A stretch of 64,000 nt of DNA from Calliphora vicina (Eukaryota; Arthropoda; Insecta; Diptera; Calliphoridae): NCBI RefSeq assembly GCF_958450345.1, contig NC_088781.1, positions 121,842,431-121,906,430 of the forward strand. The letters are read 5' to 3'. Of the stretch, positions 10,055 through 22,391 are shown piece after piece. Every line of letters starts with the position of its first letter. Position 1 is the first letter of the stretch. The position numbers and the translations under genes were made by a program. Below the pieces are notes generated by a model that saw only the letters and a program-made list of their open reading frames with translations, had not been told where the DNA came from and ran no database searches.

Positions 10055-11430
10055 TGTTAGGTTAGGTTAAATAGCCAACCATTATTACCAGAGCACTTGT
10101 GTCCCTTTGTGATACCCTTGGGATCAACCTCAGGTTTTCAAGAGGTCCTTCACATGTCGAAATGGTGTTTGATGCTGAACAAACCTGACACACGTATAAA
10201 CAAATCTAACTTCCTAAAATCCACACTCGATGGATCCATTAGGCAATGCATAAAAAGACTACCCATTGTCGTAGTCCGTGCTCCCGATAGAGCAGAGCCA
10301 AGACACAGGAAATGTTCAACCATTTTCTCCTTAACAACAACAACAACTTCTACAGAAGTCATTATATGCAGTGTTCAGTATCCTAGCACCCGAGCCCGTG
10401 TTAGCCTCGATATCGAGCAGTTTGTCTAACTAGAATCATTGAGCTAAGTAGACTCAAACAATTTACGATGTATTTAAAGCAGGAGAGCGATAAACCAACC
10501 AAAATATCGTCCTCGTCTACTTGCAGACGTGTGCCTTTTTTGGCCAGTTCATCAGCAATAGCATTTCCAAGTACACCAGAGTGACCAGGCATCCAGAATA
10601 ACTCCAGGATAGAATATATCGCCATTTCGTTAAGAAATGCTGTCAGGACAAATTCACATATTCACACCAAATAACCAATAAGTGTTCATCATGTGTACCG
10701 CCCTTTTAATGGCTGAAATTTCAGCTTGAATTCTACTAAATTGATCATGTGGCCTGAAGAACACCCCTTCTGAAAGCGGAGTTTTGCACACATGAAGTCT
10801 AATTTCATGAGCATTAGATTATAAATCTTGGCAAGATTCCCCCGGTTCGATAATAAAGATACTAGCAGTCCCCATTGAAGAAATAATGACTATATTGTTC
10901 AGAAATCTACCTATGAAGCAGATAATACATATAAAGTCTGCCTAAAGCCGAAATATTCGTCTCTGGAGGCACATTGTTAAAGGTCCCTTTAATATCCAGA
11001 ATGGCCACAAGCGAGTGTAGAGCCATTTCAGCCCTGCATGTAAGCTTGCTGAGACAAAGAAAGTCGGGATACATGAATCGGAGAACCATGAAGATGCAGA
11101 TTGATTATCCTTTCCATGGTCTTCAAGAGGAAGGACGATAAACTAACAGGACTAAAGTCCTTAGCTCTAGTATGATAAGCCTTATCTCCCTTATAGATGA
11201 TGTCTACAGTAGATCTGGTCAAGGACTCCAACCTAAGCAGGACGAATATATGTATACGAGTCAACCAGGTTATAATTAGATCCTCATTCCGATGCAGATC
11301 AGCCGGAATGGCTGACCTAGTGATTTATATGGGTCAAAACTACACAGGGCCCATTTTGGCATTTCTTTCGCTGAAAGCGTACACAACTTCATATTCATTA
11401 GTCAGGCAATGTAAGAATTAGTGACTTGTG
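10055..11430 (-). pseudogene. Non-LTR retrotransposon remnant with RT and RNase H (I/LOA-type), copy 1
   Basis: Read leftward from about 11430. RT fingers are seen as KAYHTRAKDFSPVSLSSF and LLKTMERIINLHL (11264-11028 frame). RT motif A follows as LVAILDIKGTFNNVPPE (near 11000). The rest of RT, including the YADD box, is missing. Next are RNase H pieces: QAEISAIKRAV with the catalytic Glu near 10700, then WMPGHSGVLGNAIADELAKK with the last Asp (10600-10540). A C-terminal 'FRKLDLFIRVSGLF' piece matches copy 2. The 3' end at 10055-10068 reads GTTAGGTTAGGTT on the plus strand, i.e. AACC repeats in the sense direction. Frames are broken by stops and shifts. RNase H points to the I/LOA/R1 group rather than Jockey or CR1. 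Confidence 0.8.
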
Positions 11431-11744
11431 TTGAATAAAATATTAAGAAAATTTATACAAATTTTTTAGTATGAAAAAGTGCAATATTTTTGAAAGACGG
11501 AGTTTTAAATTGGCATATTTTTGAATCTAATACTAACTTATCTTAACAAAAAAATATAGCTCGGAATGAATGTGGATCAAATTGTTCCTAATATTTGAAA
11601 TCCTATTAAAATTTTGATATAAATTTTAGTTTTAGAAACTCAATGAATATGTAACATATAATAAAATCTTTATTTATTAACAAAACTCAATGAAATTTTC
11701 AGCGTTTTTTAAGTTTGTCATTCTAAATAACAGGGTGTATAGAA
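11431..11744. other. AT-rich spacer
   Basis: Nothing recognised. Confidence 0.45.
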
Positions 11745-12450
11745 ACTGGTCAAAAGATCAAAGTGAATCCCGCAATTCCCAAAAATTGTAGAAAAAATCC
11801 AAAAAATGGTATTTTTTACAATTTTGCCTATAGGGTCCACATTTCCTTTGGGGCTGGGAAAATACTTTAAGGATGAATAGGGAACACATCAGGGTTTCCA
11901 AAGCTGCTTTCCGTTTTCTGATCCCTGATTTGGAATTTTAGAACATGTGGCTCAAAGTTGAAATTTTGATAAAAAAATAGGTCAATTTCTAAAGGGCGTA
12001 GGGCCGACATGTTCCAAAAATAGGACATGTTTTTTATACTAAAATGTTCTCCGTAAAAAGCTTTATAGAAAAACATAAAATTGTTATACGTCCTTAAAGA
12101 AAATTGTTTTTTAATAAAAAAGGAGCTAAAATATACTATTTTTTGAAATGAAAATCGGTTATTTTTGGATTCGTAATTGATATTGCTCTAAAATATTTTG
12201 TATGTTATTGGTAATTTAGTTGCCTATAACTAGGAAATTATAAGAAATAAATAGCACACGCAAGCATGTTTATTCAAGACCCTTTCCAAAAATATAAAAT
12301 TGAAATCGGATGGGAAACAAAAAAATGGCAGGTGCTTACAAATTTTACATGTCGAAGGTAGCTTACTTTGAGCCCACATAGCGCCGCCCCTGGAGTATTT
12401 GTAGGGCCCGTTTTAATAACTTAAACCCGAATACTCCTTGGCTACGCCGT
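11745..12450 (+). mobile_element. Diverged internal copy of the TATCGAG-TIR transposon family
   Basis: Colinear weak similarity to the interior of the elements at 20215-22321 and 34635-36115. Shared blocks are CCCGCAATTCCCAAAAA followed by AATCC.AAAAATGG, a 'GCCTATA.GGTCC' block, an AAAATCGGTTATT block and a GCTTACTTTG....GCCGCCCCTGGAG block. Neither TIR is recognisable. It may be a related subfamily rather than the same family. Confidence 0.5.
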
Positions 12451-15420
12451 TTAGAAATGCCAGATTTATTTCCAAAAATTTCGATTCTGCCATACTGTGC
12501 GCTTGCAGATAAAGAATTAATTAACTACAGATAACGCTTATTATGGTTACGTTCAAGATTTCTGTTGAATGTCTTGCTATAATAACATGACTGAAGTATC
12601 GTATCATCGATGCAAGACAGTAAGTACAGTGAAAGATTCGTTTGTTTTAAATCGCGACAATGCTACTTATATTTGATTTTTTTTTTGGTAATCCATTTTC
12701 AAAGAAATTTCCATAATTTCTATAACAACATATAACTTCTTTGTAGATTATTACACTTAAATCAAACTAAATCTCTTGATTTATTTTTTAGTTTAGTTAT
12801 TCACTTTAAACTTTCCACTTTCGTGTACTTTAAAAAAGCCTAGTTACTTTGCCATAGAATGGACTATTGTTACCCCATACCTAAGTCGCAACAAGTAGAG
12901 CCTGTAATATCAATTTGCTGGAGATGGAAAAAAACGCTTTAAATTATGCAAATGGTTTTGTAAGTGAACTCAGCACAAGATAGACTTTAGTACCAGGAAC
13001 AAAAATAAATTTTAACATAACAAATTTCAGCAAATACAACTGATTACAACAAACTGAGGGATAATGAAAAATATAGTTATTTTGAAGGGAGGTTAAACCG
13101 AATAAGGAGAGAGCTACTTAAGTTATTTTTTTTTTGCTAAGTAGTGATTAAGGTGAATTGTTAAGCATAATTTATAAAAATTATTCTTGGAATGGGAACC
13201 AAGACAGATTTGTCTGGCTGTTATAGGAATATTTGAATATTAACTTACGTCTACCGGTCTACTAATACTTACAACATTTGCTACTGCTACATTAGTTCTT
13301 GTTGCAAGTACCAAATCACCAATTCAAGCTCCTACTTACAACCATGTTTACAATAGTAAATATTACTTCGCAAAGACAGCTGCAAAAAAACACAATTTTT
13401 TTTTGTAATTTCCATATTGTTTTTCATACTATTATTTATATCCCTTTGGGTATTTTAAATAATTTTTGTGCTGCTGTTTTGTTTTGCTGTTTTCCAACCA
13501 ATTCTGTAGATTTTAATTTTTGCTCTTATTTGTTTAGTTCCTTTTTTTAAGCCAACAAATGTTGCATAATTTTAGGCGTTATAAGAATTTGTAATTGTTT
13601 TATATCCTGTTGTTGCTCTTGCTCCTCTAACACATTTTTCTTATTTGGTCATCTTATAAATTATGAATGGAATTTTGAAAGCTGGAAAAATATGTTGAAA
13701 TTATTGTACTTTAACAAAATTACTTTAAGATAATTGAAAAACGGAAATTGTTGGTTGTAAATAATAGATGATTAATTGTGGAAAGTTGTTTGCTGAAAAT
13801 GAAAAACAAGGCAATATGTTTCTTTAAATGCTTAAAAAATTATCTGAAATGTAAAAGGAAGGATGCTAATCAGAGATCACTTTTTTTAAAGGCAAATTCA
13901 ATTATTATGGACAATTTTAAATTGCTAAAATGTTCTTCATTAGAATAGGTGAACTGTTTTCAAATCATTGCAAATTTAACAAAATTTCCAAAACTATTTT
14001 TGTAGCTAAAATTTATAAAAAATAATTTTTCGACAAAAACTTCTATCATTTCAGTTTATTTTTCCACATCACATTCAAAAACTTCAATATTTCTTTTTCT
14101 CCACTATTTGTCATCTTCTGTGGCAACCGGCAAATATTCCTTTGATATTTCGTAATGATCTAAAGAACCCAATGTGTGAACTTGTTTTCTTAGTTCTGCA
14201 AGATGCACCCTTCAACATCAACGTCACCATCAGCAGCATCAGCCGCACAGTATCAACAACAGCATGTGCTTCATTGCAGATCACAGACATTTCGGTTTTT
14301 GATGCAACACCGATCATTTTGTGCTGCATTTTTTTGTTCGCTCTTTTATATTATTCAGCACACTCATCAAAATTAATTGCTGTGTGCATATAAATAGTTG
14401 AAAGTACTTTGGAAATACTATATTTATGCCGTAAAAGTAAATTTAAATAGGATTTTAACAAAAAACAAAAAGAACATAGACAGGGGAAATGTTAAAAGAC
14501 AATTTATTGAATGTGGCAGGTAATTTTTTGTTGTCTTCCACAGAAATAAAACTTATGCTAAATATATATTTAGGAATCATGACAATATATATATAAATAG
14601 TTCTGTAATTGAAAGGATAGATAAATCAAATGGAAAATGTTTAAATATAAAATTATAAAGACAAATAATTTTTGTGATTTCTGAAATAAATAATGTTTAA
14701 ATTTAAAAATAAATTACTGTATATACCTAAATATATTCAAACAGATGTAATAATTATACCCAAATTCAAGCACTCGAATTTGACTTGAATGCAAATGTAA
14801 TTATGTTTTAAACATGAAAAATATTTGAAATATGAATTATTTTCCAAACAAAAAACATATGGCTTGAATTTATATTTCCTTTTTACTGGATAATGCTATT
14901 GAAATAAAGTGCAATGCAACCGTAATTCAATTGCTTGCCTAAAATTCAAGGCTTGAATTACACTTGAGTTCCAGTAAAAATGCGTATTGGGTAATTTGTA
15001 TACAAAGCCCTAAGTTAGATTTAATATTATAAAGTTGTCCAAGTATGTCTGTATTTCTCGTAACATTGACAGTATTTATAAAATATTGCTTTTGATATTA
15101 ATGGCATAATTTTATTTAAATTTCAGTTAAATTAAGTTTTTGGTCAAGTTGAATTCATTTAATTTTATTTGGCTGTTCGTTTTTACTCAACATACATTTT
15201 ACTTAAGGCTTAATTTGTAGTATTTTTGTTATGCATAACTATTCAGTTGTAAATTTTATTTAGTTTTAAAATTTTACACATACTTGAATAGTAAATACCT
15301 ATAACGAAAAATGTTTTTTGTGTTTATATGTTAATATATGAGTATTTAAGCTTTTGCACATAAAAAGGTCAAAGAATGGATAAATTGGGAGAAAGAACAA
15401 AATAAAGCCTACTTTACATT
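12451..15420. other. AT-rich spacer
   Basis: About 3 kb without a recognised gene or element. It has scattered short open frames with no motif, a small CAT/CAG-type stretch near 14210-14270, and a TATA-like CATATAAATAG near 14387 without downstream coding support. A weak TTCAAG/CTTGAA-rich inverted pattern at about 14760-14990 is too diverged to call. Confidence 0.45.
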
Positions 15421-17530
15421 CACCGTAACTCGAATTTAACTCAACTCTAACTCAACTCTAACTCAACTCTAACTCAACTCTAACTCAACTCTAACTCAAC
15501 TCTAACTCAACTCTAACTCAACTCTAACTCAACTCTAACTCAACTCTAACTCAACTCTAACTCAACTCTAACTCAACTCTAACTCAACTCTAACTCAACT
15601 CTAACTCAACTCTAACTCAACTCTAACTCAACTCTAACTCAACTCTAACTCAACTCTAACTCAACTCTAACTCAACTCTAACTCAACTCTAACTCAACTC
15701 TAACTCAACTCTAACTCAACTCTAACTCAACTCTAACTCAACTCTAACTCAACTCTAACTCAACTCTAACTCAACTCTAACTCAACTCTAACTCAACTCT
15801 AACTCAACTCTAACTCAACTCTAACTCAACTCTAACTCAACTCTAACTCAACTCTAACTCAACTCTAACTCAACTCTAACTCAACTCTAACTCAACTCTA
15901 ACTCAACTCTAACTCAACTCTAACTCAACTCTAACTCAACTCTAACTCAACTCTAACTCAACTCTAACTCAACTCTAACTCAACTCTAACTCAACTCTAA
16001 CTCAACTCTAACTCAACTCTAACTCAACTCTAACTCAACTCTAACTCAACTCTAACTCTAACTCTAACTCAACTCTAACTCAACTCTAACTCAACTCTAA
16101 CTCAACTCTAACTCAACTCTAACTCAACTCTAACTCAACTCTAACTCAACTCTAACTCAACTCTAACTCAACTCTAACTCAACTCTAACTCAACTCTAAC
16201 TCAACTCTAACTCAACTCTAACTCAACTCTAACTCAACTCTAACTCAACTCTAACTCAACTCTAACTCAACTCTAACTCAACTCTAACTCAACTCTAACT
16301 CAACTCTAACTCAACTCTAACTCAACTCTAACTCAACTCTAACTCAACTCTAACTCAACTCTAACTCAACTCTAACTCAACTCTAACTCTAACTCTAACT
16401 CAACTCTAACTCAACTCTAACTCAACTCTAACTCAACTCTAACTCAACTCTAACTCAACTCTAACTCAACTCTAACTCAACCCTAACTCAACTCTAACTC
16501 AACTCTAACTCTAACTCAACTCTAACTCAACTCTAACTCAACTCTAACTCTAACTCAACTCTAACTCAACTCTAACTCAACTCTAACTCAACTCTAACTC
16601 AACTCTAACTCAACTCTAACTCAACTCTAACTCAACTCAACTCTAACTCAACTCTAACTCAACTCTAACTCAACTCTGACTCAACTCTAAATCAACTCTA
16701 AATCAACTCTAGCTCAACTCTAACTCAACTCTAACTCAACTCTAACTCAACTCAACTCTAACTCAACTCTAACTCAACTCAACTCTAACTCAACTCTAAC
16801 TCAACTCTAACTCAACTCTAACTCAACTCAACTCTAACTCAACTCTAACTCAACTCTAACTCAACTCTAACTCCACTCTAACTCAACTCTAACTCAACTC
16901 TAACTCAACTCTAACTCCACTCTAACTCAACTCTAACTCAACTCTAACTCAACTCTAACTCAACTCTAACTCAACTCTAACTCAACTCTAACTCAACTCT
17001 AACTCAACTCAACTCTAACTCAACTCTAACTCAACTCTAACTCAACTCTGACTCAACTCTAAATCAACTCTAAATCAACTCTAGCTCAACTCTAACTCAA
17101 CTCTAACTCAACTCTAACTCAACTCAACTCTAACTCAACTCTAACTCAACTCAACTCTAACTCAACTCTAACTCAACTCTAACTCAACTCAACTCTAACT
17201 CAACTCTAACTCAACTCTAACTCAACTCTAACTCCACTCTAACTCAACTCTAACTCAACTCTAACTCAACTCTAACTCCACTCTAACTCAACTCTAACTC
17301 AACTCTAACTCAACTCTAACTCAACTCTAACTCAACTCTAACTCAACTCTAACTCAACTCTAACTCAACTCTAACTCAACTCTAACTCAACTCTAACTCA
17401 ACTCTAACTCAACTCTAACTCAACTCTAACTCAACTCTAACTCAACTCAACTCTAACTCAACTCTAACTCTACTCTGACTCTACTCAAACTCTACTCTAA
17501 CTGTGCTCTAACTCTACTCCAACTAGTGGC
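15421..17530. repeat. 11-bp satellite array (TAACTCAACTC)n
   Basis: About 2.1 kb, or some 185 copies, of the 11-mer TAACTCAACTC. The left half is almost perfectly homogeneous. Occasional units lose CAA to give the hexamer TAACTC (16055-16070, 16383-16397, 16508-16515, 16544-16552) or lose CTAA to give CTCAACTCAAC. The right half holds marked variants (CTCTGACTC, CTAAATC, CTAGCTC, CTCCACTC). The order of these variants around 16640-16920 recurs at about 17010-17285, a higher-order duplication. Both edges degenerate (ACTCGAATTTAACTC at left; CTACTCTGACTCTACTC at right). Confidence 0.97.
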
Positions 17531-17650
17531 ATGTTAGTGCCAGCCAACATGTATCTTATAGAGCAATGGTCGATCATTGTGTATTTATAGCTTAAGACCC
17601 CATTTTTCTCAAAAAATAATGGATCAGTCTAATGCCCACTTATTAAGTAT

Positions 17651-18436
17651 CAGAGCTGTAAATTAATCATTTATTTTTGAATTAATTCACGAATCATTCA
17701 CAAAAAAATGAAATTTAAATTAATTCAAATGAATTTGTAAAAATGAGTTGCAATTCATTTCTAAATCATTTGAATTGAATTCATTTTGAATTAATTCAAA
17801 TGAATTAGAAAAAAGAATTGGCAACTCCGAAGCCGAACTCGCAGCATATTTAGTAGATTCTTCAAAGTCATTAAGTATGCTGCATAATTATCCGACGGAA
17901 ACACAATTGTTATTTGTGGAAGATAGTTTTATTTTTTTGAAATAAATATAACATAAATATTAGCAAAAAGTTTGTCGATGGGTGGTCGTGGGTCACAAAA
18001 TTTCAAAAATTATTAATTGCTTCTTGAATATTAAATGTGTTTTGTCGTTCAGCGTATTTAAAAATAAAAATCAGTTCTTCTTGAAGAAATAAACTCCAAA
18101 CACCATGTTTTCATTGATCAGATGCGGATACAGGACAAGGCTTTTCAATTTTTGTACTGGATATTTTCATTTTGGTAGGATACATTTTTCATTCCCTCTT
18201 GAATTTGATTGATTGCAACTCATTTTTGATTCATTCATTTGAATTGCTAGTTCTTTTTTCTAATTCATTTGAATTAATTCAAAATCAATTCAAATGAATT
18301 GGAAATGAATTGCAACTCATTTCTGCCTAATTCGTTTGAATTGATTCAAATTTCATTCAATTCAATGAATTAATTCAAAATTTAGCTAATTCATAATGAA
18401 TTAAAATCAAAAAATAGTGATTCATTTACAGCTCTG
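17651..18436. mobile_element. hAT MITE, 786 bp, TSD TTAAGTAT
   Basis: A perfect 8-bp target duplication TTAAGTAT (17643-17650 and 18437-18444) flanks ends reading CAGAGCTGTAAATTAATCA (left) and CAGAGCTGTAAATGAATCA (right, reverse complement). Subterminal regions on both sides are packed with palindromic ATTCAAATGAATT-type repeats, typical of hAT subterminal binding repeats. The centre (about 17815-18180) is unique sequence with no transposase frame. The 8-bp TSD with CAGAG ends places it in hAT; it is non-autonomous. Confidence 0.9.
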
Positions 18437-18444
18437 TTAAGTAT

Positions 18445-20214
18445 ATAATATACTACTTACATACTTAAGAAAATGTTTTATATTTCAGTTTATAAAATAA
18501 ATATGCCTGAGGTTAAATTTTCATTTACTTTTAAAATCTGCACACAATGAATGAAATAAATATTCGAATTTGTTTGAATTTTCAAACACATTCTGTAGTC
18601 ATGTGTGAGTATGTGGATTTTTTCTGTGTAATGATGTGTAAAAGTGTGTAAGTTTTTGAGAGTTTGAGAGTGCAAATGTTAGAAAATTGTTTTATTATTA
18701 TTTTCTTTAAATCTTTTGCCATTAATTCCAAGTGAGTGAATTTATAAATGAATTATTTTCTTGTATTTAAATAAAGTATGTTTTTTGTGATTAATCACAA
18801 ATGCTTGTGAAACAATAAAAGAATTATTTGTATTATTAAAAAGTACGTGCTTTTGTTAAAAGGATTTTATCTGACATAGATATTAAATAAACTAATTAGA
18901 AACTAGGTGGAGTTTATTAGATTTAGAGGGAGATTCAATTAATTATTATAAAAATCATTAAATCTTAAGTTATGTTTATGTTGCTACTAAAAAACAAACT
19001 TTAATTTTCTGGCCAATCGAATATATTGTTTATTTTGCAAAATTTATTTATTAATTCCATCTGTGCTTGTTTTTTTATATGGCCAAAGTATGACCATTTT
19101 AAGAAAACCAGCTCCATTTACCAGATTAATCTTAAACACCAAAAAAACAAATATTTAATTTACTTTGTTTTTAATCTACCTTTCTGAACGAAATTTTTCA
19201 TTAAACCACCTTGTTTATAAATTACCCACTATAAACATGCCTCCATATCAGCTATAAATGTATAATTTTTAATCAAGAAATGTATCAAGAAACCAAAACG
19301 AAAAAAAAACTGTTCAATTAAAAAAAATATTGTCGGATACAAAGAAGAAAAAAACCCACCAAATGGCAACCAGTCACGTAGCACTGTGACTCAAACATGT
19401 TCACAAGCAGCACTTGCTGTAAGTTACAGCCGTCCTATAATAAACCACAGTCGTACGAGTGCTATATAAATAATTGTAAAAGTGCTTGCCAAAGTAATTT
19501 ATCCTTAAAAGTTAATAAACATTGCCAGCCTCCTCGATTTTCGTTATCACTAAAATTGTAATCTTTAGCCATCATTTTGAAAAGTTTCGTCCGTCTTGGC
19601 AGTCTTTGTGTAAATATTTTTAAGGCGCATGATTGCAGTTTTAATAAAAATTATGATTGTTTTTCGTTTTTCATTTCTAGCTTGATTACAATCTTAAAAA
19701 CGTTTTCGTTTCTTAATAAATTATTTATAAAACGCGTGCGTGATGAGTTCAAAAAATATTAAACGTTTTACCAACAACTGACAGGAACAACATAGTGTTG
19801 GAAAACAGGAAACAGCATTTCGATTCGTTTGGTTCTTAACATAAGAGGAAGATTTCTCACGCGTTTTTGCCATTTATTTCTTAGGAAAAAATTACATTTC
19901 AGTCAAAATCAATTTAGTTTAGGTAAACGCCTTCTGCTTTTTCAAAACAAAAAAAAATGGTAGTGTCTAGTTTAGTGGCCACTTAGTGTTTGTTGTAATT
20001 ATAAAGATTTGATGTTTTTGTAACTATTTCTATGCCATAAAATATGGAAAATGTTGCAGTCAGGTTTTTGAAAATGAAACAAATTTTGATTAACTTCCTT
20101 GAAGAAAGTGTTTCACAAACTGTTTTTGGGAGAGAGAAATTTGTATTCAGAAGGTCGGCTATATATTGGAAATTAATATACTATCATGTAGGATAAATTC
20201 TGAGTTGTTTTAGA
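18445..20214. other. AT-rich spacer
   Basis: No recognised gene. A TATA-like CTATATAAATA occurs at about 19461 without an initiator or open frame downstream. Confidence 0.45.
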
Positions 20215-22321
20215 ATATCGAGCCCTTAGTGCCAAATTATGGTAAGCGACAAAACACAAATTTTACAGGAGAAGGTTTTTTCGATTATTTTGAAATTTAT
20301 ACATAGAATTAAAAATTTTATGATGTGATATATTATAATTTCGTTCAAGCTATTTGTCTATTTTTCAAAAATATTTATAACTTTTGACAATTAAAAATTC
20401 ATGGAATACTTTATTGAAAAATATGACAAAAAATATTTTTTATTGAATTTTTGCATAGATACAAATTTTTCGAATTGAAATAAAATATTTATTTATGAAT
20501 AGTTTTTAATGAAATTTCACAGTTATGTAAAATTTTGTATTTACAATGGAAAAATAAAAACGAATTTTAAAATTTATTATCTGCAATCCCGCAATTCCCA
20601 AAAAAGTGTTGAAAAATCCCAAAAATGGAAATTTTTAGTTTTTTGGCTATAATATCCATACCAGGGTCGGAGTTATCGGAATCCTTTACAAAATAATTAA
20701 AAGCATATTGGACCATCTAAAATCGGTTATTATATTTTGATATCGAATATGCGATTTGAGAATTTTTGCACTAAAGTATAATTTTACATAAAAAATAGGT
20801 GTTTTTTGAATGAACCTAGTCCCCTCGATAACAAAACTTTTTAATTTTTTTTTCATTTAAAATATTTTATGAAAACTTAGCTTTCAGAAAGTATAAATTC
20901 CTTATACATCCTCTTAGAAAGTTTTTGCGATAACTTAAAAAGAAAAATAGTTCTTTTTTCCCAAAAAATTATCGAAAAATCGGCTTTTCAAAAATTTTTA
21001 ATTCAAATGCATATAACTTTGGACTTAGTCTTTAGTTTTAAACAGTTCTTTTCTTATTTGACACGTACGTATGTTGTTAGTCCAATGAAGGAAAACTGGA
21101 GAAAATCGAAAAACTGGAGTAGGTTGGGTAAAAATGTTGAAAATTTAATTGCAAATGTGAATATCTCCTAAGCTATAAGAGACAATTGATAGCTACGACT
21201 AGGTCTCGATGAAAAGATTTTATGTGTGTAATTTTTTTGAAATCGGAATACAAACGAAGAAATAGGATCATTTTAAAAATGTAATATACCCGAGGTGTCC
21301 TACTTTGTGGACGCTTGGTCGCGGCCCTGGTGGACCCATGAGGTCTGCATTCAGAGCTTGAACTCGAGAACACTTCTTCTTTGCGCATGTGAAATTTCAT
21401 TCAAACCGATCTAACCATTTAGAAGTTACAGATTTATTTCCCTCTTTTTATACCCTACACCACCATAGTGGGGATTAAACGATGTCCGTCCGTCCGTCCG
21501 TCCGTCTGGTTGGCTGGCTGGCTGTCCATGTAAACATTGTGCGCAGAGTACAGGTCGCAATTTTGAAGATATTTCTATCAAATTTGGTACATATTACTTT
21601 TTCGGCCCAAGGACCAAGCCTATTGAAACTGGCTGAAATCGGTTCATTATTTCACCTAGCCCTCATACAAATGTCCCCTCGAAATTGGACTTTATCGGTC
21701 ATAAATGTTTAATTTATCAATGTATCTACACAAATTTCGCTCCAAATAAGTTTTATATATACAAAATTCATGTCATCAAATTTTGTTACGATTGGTCCAT
21801 AATTAGTCATAGCTCCCATATAGACCCGCTTCCGAAAATCACTTTAACGTGCATAAATCGCTTAAAAATGTTGGTATACACACAAAATTCAACATAGTTA
21901 ACTTTAATATAGACATAAATCACACGACCTAATTTTATGGTGATCGGTCCATAATTGGTCGTAGCTCCCATATAAGGCCCACTTCCGAAAATCACTCAAA
22001 AATATAAATTATTGATATTCTAAAAGAAAAATATTTTTACTCATTTACTTGGTGTAGGGTATTATATGGTCGGGCTTGACCGACCATACTTTCTTACTTG
22101 TATTTCTATACCACTATGTGTCGCTTACGATAAAATTCGTTTACTGTAAAATGTAAACATTGACTTACGATAAAGCCTAACCGTCTGTAATTTTGAAGTT
22201 ATTAACAATTTTGATATTCTGAGAACGCTAAAACATCAGTCGGTCCATAGAATTTTAATTTTAGAAATAAAAAAAAATAGAAAATGTCGCTTACGATAAT
22301 TTGGCGCTAAGAGCTCGATAT
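20215..22321 (-). mobile_element. TIR transposon (TATCGAG family), copy A, with nested DINE-b
   Basis: The ends are ~38-bp TIRs: TATCGAGCCCTTAGTGCC at the left and, at the right as reverse complement, TATCGAGCTCTTAGCGCC, both continuing AAATTAT.GTAAGCGACA. The interior is colinear, in inverted orientation, with copy B at 34635-36115. Without the nested element at 21450-22101 the element is about 1.45 kb. No transposase frame was found. A second GTCGCTTACGATAAAAT motif, related to the TIR interior, lies subterminally near 22120. The superfamily is not determined. Confidence 0.8.
21450..22101 (+). mobile_element. DINE-1/mini-me-like element (type b), ~652 bp, nested
   Basis: The left end is ATACCCTACACCACCATAGTG, followed by (GTCC)n and (GGCT)n proto-microsatellites (21483-21530), blocks for TTTCGGCCCAAGGACC and CATAAATGTTTAATTTAT, and the right end GTGTAGGGTATTATATGGTC...TTTCTTACTTGTA. 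Comparison with the empty site in copy B of the host transposon (34860 region) shows a T8 run in copy B, and T5 + element + T3 here. The element therefore inserted between two Ts with no target duplication. That is the Helentron mode of insertion, which supports the DINE-1/Helentron assignment. Confidence 0.85.
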
Positions 22322-22391
22322 AATGTTTAGTGAACCTTAGAGAAAAGTGTCACATTAAACCTCTTCAAAAATGCAATGACAATGCTAACTT

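Noticed and set aside
10097..10429. 110-residue plus-strand open frame
   Set aside because: It is a shadow of the minus-strand retrotransposon C-terminal region and includes a CAA repeat.
14750..14990. Possible TIR element rich in TTCAAG/CTTGAA
   Set aside because: The inverted similarity is weak and discontinuous, and no target duplication was found.
15421..17530. Telomeric repeat tract
   Set aside because: The unit TAACTCAACTC is not the insect TTAGG repeat, and higher flies use retrotransposon-type telomeres. The array is internal and flanked by ordinary sequence.
19455..19480. TATA box CTATATAAATA as a promoter
   Set aside because: No initiator or downstream coding or repeat structure supports it in such AT-rich DNA.
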